A stretch of DNA of 25,727 nt from a virus, in IMG/VR virus record IMGVR_UViG_3300028044_000066, positions 1 through 25,727 of that record. One strand, written 5' to 3'. Position 1 is the first letter of the stretch. Every line of letters begins with the position of its first letter. Under the pieces are notes generated by a model, which was given only the letters and a program-made list of their open reading frames with translations, searched no databases and was not told the origin of the DNA. This document shows positions 19,490 to 25,727 of the stretch, one piece after another. Position numbers and translations under genes: made by a program.

Positions 19490-22400
19490 AGTAATCTTTT
19501 TTCTTTCGCCTTTACTACAAGTTTTTGAGCTCTGTCTTCAATTGAATTGATAATGACTTCTTGCTCTTTCAAAGCCTCAATACACACGGCAATCATCTCT
19601 TTGTACTTCATGGTGTAGTTGGTCTCTTCACTACCGAATACAAGTTCAGGGAAATATGGTAAAACTTCTTGAGCAATGAAACCAATGTTTTTGTGTCCAA
19701 GTTTTTCTTTATCATCCCAATTATAATAGAATTCAACACCACGAATTTTAATTAAACTTTCAAGTGCAGATTCAATAGGTTCGATATTTGTCTTTAATCT
19801 AATATCAGATGGTCCTTTAGGTCCTGTAGCACCTTGAGCACCTTGTGGTCCTGCAGAACCTGTAGCCCCTGTAGCACCTTGAGCGCCAAAACCACTGCCC
19901 GCCTTTCCTTGAGCCCCTGTAGCACCTTGAGCGCCTCCAGCACCAGGTCCTTGAGAACCTTGAGCACCTTGTGAACCTGTAGTCGGATTTGGAGCACCTT
20001 GAGCTCCTTGAGCACCAGCTCCTTCAGAAGGGAAACCTTGAGCACCTTGCGAACCAACAGCACCTTGAGCTCCTTGTCCTCCTTGTGGTCCTTGAGCACC
20101 TTGTGGTCCTTGTGAACCTTGGCCACCCGCAGCACCTGTTGAGCCACCTCCACCCTGAGAACCTTGTCCCCCTTGTGTACCCTGAGCTCCTTGACCTCCT
20201 TGTGAACCTGTGGCACCTCCACCACCAGTACCACCTTGCGAACCTTGTCCTCCTTGTGAACCTTGTGAACCTTGAGCACCTGTGGAACCACCACCACCCT
20301 GAGAACCTTGTCCTCCCTGAGAACCTTGCGAACCTGTGGCACCTTTACCTCCACCGCCACCTTGTGAACCTTGTCCTCCTTGAGAACCTTGTGAACCTGT
20401 GGCACCTCCACCACCAGTACCACCTTGTGCACCTTGACCTCCTGTCGGACCTGTGGCACCTTTACCTCCTTGAGAACCTTGTCCTCCCTGAGAACCTTGT
20501 CCTCCTGTCGGACCTGTGGCACCTTTACCTCCTTGTGAACCTTGTCCTCCTTGTGAACCCTGACCTCCTGTAGACCCTTGAGAACCTTGAGCTCCTTGAC
20601 CTCCTTGAGAACCTTGAGCTCCTTTACCACCTTGAGAACCTTGTGAACCTGTGGCACCTCCACCACCAGTACCACCTTGCGAACCTTGTCCTCCTTGTGA
20701 ACCTTGTGAACCTTGAGCACCTGTGGAACCACCACCACCCTGAGAACCTTGTCCTCCTTGTGAACCTTGTGCCCCCGCACCACCTTGTGAACCTTGTCCT
20801 CCTTGAGCTCCTTGACCTCCTTGAGAACCCTGAGCACCTTGTCCTCCTTGAGTACCTTGTGAACCTTGAGCACCCTGGCTACCAACAGCACCTAACGAAC
20901 CTTGAGCACCCTGACCACCCTGAGCACCTTGGAAACCTTGTCCTCCTTGAGCCCCTTGATTACCAGTAGCTCCTTGCGAACCGACAGCTCCTTGAGAACC
21001 TTGTCCTCCTTGTGAGCCTTGTGAACCAACCGCTCCTTGCGAACCTTGTCCTCCTTGAGTACCTTGTCCTCCCTGAGCACCTTGTCCTCCCTGAGCACCT
21101 TGTCCTCCTTGAGTACCCTGAGCGCCTTGCCCTCCTTGTGAACCTGTAGCTCCTTGAGCACCTTGTCCTCCTTGGGTACCCTGAGCACCTTGTCCTCCTT
21201 GTGAACCTTGTGAACCTGTGTTACCTTGGGAACCTTGAGCTCCCTGTACTCCTTGACCTCCTTGAGCCCCTTGAGCACCCTGAGCACCCTGTCCTCCTTG
21301 TGAACCTTGAACTCCTTGACCCCCTTGAGCTCCTTGTGAACCTGTATTACCTTGAGTACCTTGAGTTCCTTGTGCACCTTGTCCTCCTTGAGAACCTGTT
21401 GCTCCTTGAGCACCTTGTCCTCCCTGAGTTCCCTGAACACCTTGACCACCTTGAGCTCCTTGTGAACCTGTATTACCTTGAGTACCCTGTCCTCCTTGAG
21501 CTCCCTGTCCTCCTTGAGCCCCAACTGCTCCTTGGGAACCTTGACCTCCTTGTGAACCTTGAGCACCTTGACCTCCTTGAGCCCCAACTGAACCGGGACT
21601 ACCTTGTGAACCTTGTCCTCCTTGAGTACCCTGTCCTCCTTGAGCTCCAACCGCTCCTTGGGAACCTTGTACTCCTTGCGAACCTTGAGCACCTTTTCCT
21701 CCCTGAGAACCTTGAGCACCAACGGCACCTTGCGAACCAACGGCACCTTGCGAACCTTGCCCCCCTTGAGCACCTTGATTACCTGTTGCTCCTTGTGAAC
21801 CAACGGCACCTTGAGAACCTTGTCCCCCTTGAGCACCTTGATTACCTGTCGCTCCTTGTGAACCAACGGCACCTTGTGAACCTTGTCCTCCTTGAGAACC
21901 TTGTGAACCTGTATTACCTTGAGCACCAATAGGACCTTGAACACCCTGAGCACCTTTAGCACCTTGAGGACCTACATTACCTTGACTTCCTTGTCCTCCT
22001 TGAAAACCTTGACCTCCTTGAGTACCTTGAGAACCTACAGGTCCAACAGCACCCTGTGAACCTTGAACACCATCAGCGCCTACCGCACCTTGAGCACCTG
22101 TATTACCCTGAGAACCTTGTCCTCCTTGAGAACCTTGTCCTCCTTGAGAACCTTGTGAACCTGTATTACCCTGAGAACCTTGAACACCCTGAGCTCCTTG
22201 TCCTCCTTGAGAACCCTGTCCTCCCTGAGTACCTTGAGCTCCTTGTCCTCCTTGAGAACCCTGTCCTCCCTGAGCACCTTGTGAACCTACACCACCAACA
22301 GCACCTTGTGAACCTTGAGTCCCTTGAGAACCCTGCCCTCCCTGAGTACCTTGTGAACCTTGAGGTCCTTTTCCACCTTGGGCACCTTGTCCTCCTTGAG

Positions 22401-22782
22401 AACCAACATTACCTGTTGCACCTTGTGAACCAACCGAACCTTGTGGACCTGTAGACCCAAAATCACCTTGTTTTCCTTGACCTCCTTGAGTTCCCTGAGC
22501 ACCCGCAGCACCCTGAGCACCTGTTGGTCCGGTATTTGTTGTGCCAGCCCAAAGAGCATTATTAACTACAGTACCTGCAGTTGTTGCAATAGTACTAAAA
22601 ACATAAAGATTGTTAAAAAATAACCTAAATTTAGGTGAGGTATTAATAACTTTAAAATAAACAGTAGTACTAACTTTCCAATCAAGTACAGCACTGGAGT
22701 AAACCCAAGTTGCCTTAGTATTATTTGTATCATACAACTCAACAGTTGCACTACCTGGTAATATAACGATATCCTTAGCCAC
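19486..22782 (-). CDS. collagen-like fibre protein with C-terminal peptidase S74 chaperone domain
   Basis: A 1098-residue protein, GTG start at 22782. Residues 1-85 form a non-collagen N-terminal domain, probably the virion attachment part ([17 protein letters not shown]). Residues of about 86-991 are roughly 300 Gly-X-Y triplets, dominated by G-A-Q, G-S-Q, G-G-Q and G-T-Q with very little Pro. The last 107 residues are an S74 intramolecular chaperone: [11 protein letters not shown] (from residue 992), [11 protein letters not shown] and [16 protein letters not shown]74 domains trimerise fibres and then cleave themselves off before the Ser of SD-R-K. The gene starts inside the end of a second fibre gene (8-base overlap), so the two are cotranscribed. 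Probably a tail fibre or capsid-surface fibril. The base composition differs from the rest of the window because of the repeats. Confidence 0.93.
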   Translation of the reverse strand: MAKDIVILPGSATVELYDTNNTKATWVYSSAVLDWKVSTTVYFKVINTSPKFRLFFNNLYVFSTIATTAGTVVNNALWAGTTNTGPTGAQGAAGAQGTQGGQGKQGDFGSTGPQGSVGSQGATGNVGSQGGQGAQGGKGPQGSQGTQGGQGSQGTQGSQGAVGGVGSQGAQGGQGSQGGQGAQGTQGGQGSQGGQGAQGVQGSQGNTGSQGSQGGQGSQGGQGSQGNTGAQGAVGADGVQGSQGAVGPVGSQGTQGGQGFQGGQGSQGNVGPQGAKGAQGVQGPIGAQGNTGSQGSQGGQGSQGAVGSQGATGNQGAQGGQGSQGAVGSQGATGNQGAQGGQGSQGAVGSQGAVGAQGSQGGKGAQGSQGVQGSQGAVGAQGGQGTQGGQGSQGSPGSVGAQGGQGAQGSQGGQGSQGAVGAQGGQGAQGGQGTQGNTGSQGAQGGQGVQGTQGGQGAQGATGSQGGQGAQGTQGTQGNTGSQGAQGGQGVQGSQGGQGAQGAQGAQGGQGVQGAQGSQGNTGSQGSQGGQGAQGTQGGQGAQGATGSQGGQGAQGTQGGQGAQGGQGAQGGQGTQGGQGSQGAVGSQGSQGGQGSQGAVGSQGATGNQGAQGGQGFQGAQGGQGAQGSLGAVGSQGAQGSQGTQGGQGAQGSQGGQGAQGGQGSQGGAGAQGSQGGQGSQGGGGSTGAQGSQGSQGGQGSQGGTGGGGATGSQGSQGGKGAQGSQGGQGAQGSQGSTGGQGSQGGQGSQGGKGATGPTGGQGSQGGQGSQGGKGATGPTGGQGAQGGTGGGGATGSQGSQGGQGSQGGGGGKGATGSQGSQGGQGSQGGGGSTGAQGSQGSQGGQGSQGGTGGGGATGSQGGQGAQGTQGGQGSQGGGGSTGAAGGQGSQGPQGAQGPQGGQGAQGAVGSQGAQGFPSEGAGAQGAQGAPNPTTGSQGAQGSQGPGAGGAQGATGAQGKAGSGFGAQGATGATGSAGPQGAQGATGPKGPSDIRLKTNIEPIESALESLIKIRGVEFYYNWDDKEKLGHKNIGFIAQEVLPYFPELVFGSEETNYTMKYKEMIAVCIEALKEQEVIINSIEDRAQKLVVKAKEKRLL
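20198..20316 (-). repeat. 119-bp perfect direct repeat, copy A
   Basis: Identical at every base, including silent sites, to 20639-20757 (offset 441 bases, 147 codons). Encodes a Gly-rich block with GGGGSTGAQ and GGTGGGGATG motifs. Silent-site identity indicates a recent segmental duplication or gene conversion. Confidence 0.85.
20639..20757 (-). repeat. 119-bp perfect direct repeat, copy B
   Basis: Second copy of the 20198-20316 block. Recombination between the copies would delete or duplicate 441 bases, keeping the frame and changing the fibre length by 147 residues. Confidence 0.85.
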
Positions 22783-25727
22783 CTATTTTTATACTTAAAT
22801 CTTTAAGAAAATTATTCAATACTTCAACTCTTTTTTGGTTTTCAATTAATGCCGATATGCCAACCGAAACCAATAGCTCATATTGTAAATTCTTATAACC
22901 ATATTTATCTGTCCAAACTAAATCTGGATATTTTTCTTCAATTTCTTGAGCAATAAATCCAAGGTTTACACCTGTAATTAGGTATTTGTGTTCTGGTAAA
23001 TAATCTGACAATTGAGGAATGTCCTCAACCCAATCAAATTTAACACCTCTCATGCTAACAATGTTTTGTCTAACGTCTGTAAGAGGTTTAATGTTTGTTT
23101 TATATCTGGCATCTGATGGTGGTCCTTGAGCACCTTTAGCACCTTGAGTACCCTGTGGTCCTTTACCACCTTGAGCACCTGTACCTCCTTGCGGTCCTCT
23201 TTGGCCTTGAGAACCCTCGGCTCCTTGAGCTCCGTTACCACTCGGTCCTTTTGTACCAGTGGCACCTTGAGAACCTTGTGCACCTGCCGGCCCTTTTGGA
23301 CCTTGAGCACCCTGAGAACCTGGTGTTGGAGGACCTGTGGCACCAAGAACACCTGTAGTTCCTTGAGCCCCTTGGTTTCCTGCAACTCCTGTATTTCCCG
23401 CGGCTCCTTGAGCACCTTGTGTGGATGACGCAGCACCTTGAGTTCCTTGGGCTCCTTGAGCCCCTTGTACCGAACTTTGAGCACCTTGGGCTCCTTGAGT
23501 TGTGCTATTAGCTCCCTGAGCTCCTGTATTACCTTGAGCACCTGTTGCACCTTGAGTAGAACCTTGAGCACCTTGAGCTCCTGTTGAACCTCCACCACCT
23601 TGTGAACCTTGAGCACCGGTGACACTACTTTGAGCACCTTGAGCTCCTTGACCTCCTTGAGAACCTTGACCTCCTTGTGCACCTTGTACAGAACTTTGAG
23701 CTCCTTGAGCACCTTGTCCTCCTTGGGAACCTTGACCTCCTTGTGCACCTGTACTAGCACCTTGAGCCCCTTGTGAACCCTGAGCCCCTTGGGCACCTGT
23801 GTTACCTTGTGCACCGGTACTAGCACCTTGAGCTCCTTGTGAACCTTGTGCACCTTGGGCACCTGTATTACCTTGAGCACCGGTACTAGCTCCTTGAGCA
23901 CCTTGGGCTCCTTGAGCACCTTGTTTACCCGTAGCTCCTTGGTCACCTTGGACCGAACTTTGAGCACCTTGAGCTCCTTGTCCACCCTGAGCCCCTTGTC
24001 CACCCTGAGCCCCTGTATTAGCTCCTTGGGCACCTTGAGCACCTGTTGAACCACCACCACCTTGTGAACCCTGAGCACCCGTGACACTACTTTGAGCACC
24101 AGTATTTCCTTGTGAACCCTGAGCACCTGTTTTTCCTTGAGCACCCGTAACTCCACCTTGAGCACCTTGTGCTCCTTGAGCACCTTGTTTACCAACAGCA
24201 CCTTGAGCACCTGTAATTGCTCCTTGAGGACCCTGAGTACCTTGAGCCCCTGTATTACCTGTCGCTCCTTGAGCACCTGTATTACCACCTTGAGCACCTG
24301 TGCTACCTTGAGTACCTTGAGCTCCTTGAGCCCCTTGGGCTCCCGTATTAGCACCTTGAGCACCTTGTGCCCCTTGACCACCTTGAGCACCTGTCGCTCC
24401 TTGAGCTCCCGTAGTTCCACCTTGAGCACCTGTACTACCTTGAGCACCTGTATTACCCGTCGCACCTTGTGCTCCCGTGGTTCCACCTTGAGCTCCTTGA
24501 GCCCCTTGAGCACCTGTATTACCTGTTGCACCTTGAGCACCTGTGACTCCACCTTGAGCCCCTTGAGCACCTTGTCCTCCTTGAGCACCTGTAACTCCCG
24601 TAGCTCCTGCGGTTCCTCCTTGAGCACCTATATTACCTTGGGCACCGGTATTACCTGTAGCACCTTGTGCACCCTGTACAGAACTTTGAGCACCTTGAGC
24701 ACCTTGAGCTCCTTGAGCTCCTGTATTACCTTGGGCACCTTGAGAAGCACCTTGAGCTCCTTGAGCACCTTGAGCACCTGTATTACCCGTAGCTCCTTGA
24801 GCACCCTGAACAGAACTTTGAGCACCTTGAGCTCCTTGAGCACCTTGAGCACCTGTTTTTCCTTGAGCTCCCGTAACACCACCTTGAGCACCTTGAGCTC
24901 CTTGAGCACCTTGTTTTCCGACGGCTCCTTGAGCACCTGTATTAGCACCTTGAGCTCCTTGAAATCCTTGAGCTCCTTGTGCACCCGTACTACCTTGAGC
25001 ACCTGTAACACCACCTTGAGCACCTTGAGCACCTTGAGCACCTTGTTTGCCTGTAGCTCCTTGGTCACCTTGAACCGAACTTTGAGCACCCACAGAACCT
25101 TGAGTACCTTGGGCACCCTGAGCACCTTGTGCACCTGTGTTAGCACCTTGTGCTCCTTGAGAACCTGTTGGTCCCTGAGCACCTTGAGCACCTTGTGCAC
25201 CTGTGTTAGCACCCTGAGCACCTTGAGCACCTTTAGGTCCTTGAGCTCCTTGTCCACCTTGAGCACCCGTACTAGCACCTTGTGCTCCTTGAGCCCCTTG
25301 TCCACCTTGAGCTCCTTGTCCACCTTGAGCACCAGGAGTATCATCCGTACCACCCTGAGTACCTTGTGCTCCTTGAGCACCTTGGGCACCTTGAGCTCCT
25401 GTGTTTGCACCTTGAGCACCTTGAGCACCTATCGGTCCTTGAGAACCTTGTGCACCTGTTGGTCCGATTACATTACTTGCAGTTCCCTGACTACCTTGTG
25501 CTCCTTGAGCACCTGTGTTACCTTGAGCACCCGTGCTAGCACCTTGAGCTCCTTGAGCTCCTTGAGTACCTTGAGCACCTGTATTACCTTGAGCTCCTTG
25601 AGTGGTACTATTAGCACCTTGAGTTCCTTGAGCACCTTGTGCACCCGTTTTTCCTTGAGCTCCCGTACTTGCACCTTGAGCACCTTGAGTTCCTTGAGCA
25701 CCTTGAGCACCTTGAGCTCCTGTATTA
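22775..25727 (-). CDS. second collagen-like fibre protein with S74 domain (N-terminus off window)
   Basis: At least 983 residues in one open frame from the window edge to the TAA at 22777-22775. A GTG within the repeats (25093) should not be taken as a start, since the same triplet frame continues to the edge. The repeats differ from the first fibre: blocks such as [26 protein letters not shown] and QSSVQG break the strict Gly-X-Y phase at regular spacing and carry many Thr at Y positions. The C-terminal 113 residues form an S74 domain: [40 protein letters not shown] and [13 protein letters not shown]. It overlaps the first fibre gene by 8 bases. Likely a virion fibre processed by autocleavage before Ser-Asp. 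Confidence 0.93.
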   Translation of the reverse strand, partial: NTGAQGAQGAQGTQGAQGASTGAQGKTGAQGAQGTQGANSTTQGAQGNTGAQGTQGAQGAQGASTGAQGNTGAQGAQGSQGTASNVIGPTGAQGSQGPIGAQGAQGANTGAQGAQGAQGAQGTQGGTDDTPGAQGGQGAQGGQGAQGAQGASTGAQGGQGAQGPKGAQGAQGANTGAQGAQGAQGPTGSQGAQGANTGAQGAQGAQGTQGSVGAQSSVQGDQGATGKQGAQGAQGAQGGVTGAQGSTGAQGAQGFQGAQGANTGAQGAVGKQGAQGAQGAQGGVTGAQGKTGAQGAQGAQGAQSSVQGAQGATGNTGAQGAQGAQGASQGAQGNTGAQGAQGAQGAQSSVQGAQGATGNTGAQGNIGAQGGTAGATGVTGAQGGQGAQGAQGGVTGAQGATGNTGAQGAQGAQGGTTGAQGATGNTGAQGSTGAQGGTTGAQGATGAQGGQGAQGAQGANTGAQGAQGAQGTQGSTGAQGGNTGAQGATGNTGAQGTQGPQGAITGAQGAVGKQGAQGAQGAQGGVTGAQGKTGAQGSQGNTGAQSSVTGAQGSQGGGGSTGAQGAQGANTGAQGGQGAQGGQGAQGAQSSVQGDQGATGKQGAQGAQGAQGASTGAQGNTGAQGAQGSQGAQGASTGAQGNTGAQGAQGSQGAQGASTGAQGGQGSQGGQGAQGAQSSVQGAQGGQGSQGGQGAQGAQSSVTGAQGSQGGGGSTGAQGAQGSTQGATGAQGNTGAQGANSTTQGAQGAQSSVQGAQGAQGTQGAASSTQGAQGAAGNTGVAGNQGAQGTTGVLGATGPPTPGSQGAQGPKGPAGAQGSQGATGTKGPSGNGAQGAEGSQGQRGPQGGTGAQGGKGPQGTQGAKGAQGPPSDARYKTNIKPLTDVRQNIVSMRGVKFDWVEDIPQLSDYLPEHKYLITGVNLGFIAQEIEEKYPDLVWTDKYGYKNLQYELLVSVGISALIENQKRVEVLNNFLKDLSIKIGG
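23117..25727 (-). repeat. collagen-type triplet repeats with periodic interruptions
   Basis: Gly-Ala-Gln-rich triplets interrupted by short inserts such as SSVQ, ANT, AST and GVT. Blocks around 23690-23900 recur ([19 protein letters not shown]). Continues past the window edge. Confidence 0.9.

Larger units (their letters stand above)
19810..22530 (-). repeat. collagen-type triplet repeat region (9-base DNA periodicity)
   Basis: Repeating 9-base units on the minus strand of GGT-X-CAA type code Gly-X-Gln; Gln fills most Y positions. Units vary by synonymous codons. Larger blocks recur, including a 119-bp perfect direct repeat. The pattern keeps several other frames open on both strands. Confidence 0.9.

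Noticed and set aside
25093-25095. GTG at 25093 as the start of the second fibre gene
   Set aside because: The same Gly-X-Y frame continues upstream to the window edge without a stop, so the GTG is an internal Val.
19794-25710. Long open frames in other frames and strands across the fibre genes (up to about 525 residues, rich in Val-Leu-Lys or Leu-Glu-His)
   Set aside because: They arise from the 9-base repeat, which avoids stops in several frames; composition is monotonous and no start context or domain supports them.
19486-25727. CRISPR array or tandem-repeat locus
   Set aside because: The repeats are coding triplets with 9-base period, no constant spacers and no uniform repeat unit.

Overview
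This window looks like part of a large, AT-rich tailed-phage genome (T4-like or jumbo myovirus style) infecting a Bacteroidota host. Evidence for phage: tail-lysozyme-like, peptidoglycan-binding-like and structural proteins, a DUF3310 protein, a DUF5856-like protein, free-standing HNH and GIY-YIG endonucleases, an orphan DNA methyltransferase, strings of tiny overlapping ORFs, and two huge collagen-like fibres ending in peptidase S74 (intramolecular chaperone) domains. Evidence for the host: five promoters of the Bacteroidota form (TTTG, 19-20 bp, TANNTTTG) sit just upstream of genes. There are also T4-late-like TATAAATA boxes, but these are weaker evidence because they are expected by chance in AT-rich DNA.

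Layout. 1-678: partial lysozyme-like protein (-). 781-1068: small + gene. 1072-4565: three-gene glycan module (-) with two GT2 glycosyltransferases and UDP-galactopyranose mutase. 4.6-9.3 kb: small, mostly single-gene units with their own host-type promoters and hairpin terminators, including two zinc-binding proteins, a two-gene + operon starting with a protein with six CXXC motifs, a tRNA-Met-like gene, an HNH endonuclease and a gene-free stretch (8896-9264) holding two structured RNA candidates. 9265-13239: Nudix, DUF192, then a coupled operon (structural protein, DUF5856-like, peptidoglycan-binding-like, DHH phosphoesterase). 13271-13423: 50-residue + gene. 13466-17615: long minus operon of methyltransferase, DUF3310 and small hypotheticals. 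17682-19489: + genes (GIY-YIG, 48-residue Cys/Gly protein, 329-residue acidic protein). 19486-25727: two overlapping collagen-like fibre genes (-), the second running off the window.

How it may work together (inference). The fibres are probably virion-surface or tail-fibre proteins whose C-terminal S74 domains drive trimerisation and then cut themselves off. The Galf-making mutase and two GT2 enzymes could decorate virion proteins (Thr in Gly-X-Thr triplets is a candidate site) or alter host surface glycans. The lysozyme-like and peptidoglycan-binding proteins would act in cell-wall penetration. The most novel-looking items are a compact promoter-RNA-terminator unit with possible pseudoknot (about 9065-9151), a second structured element (8967-9036), a tRNA with good D, anticodon and T arms but a defective acceptor stem, and proline-poor Gly-X-Gln collagen fibres. 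All calls are from reading the sequence; no searches were run.
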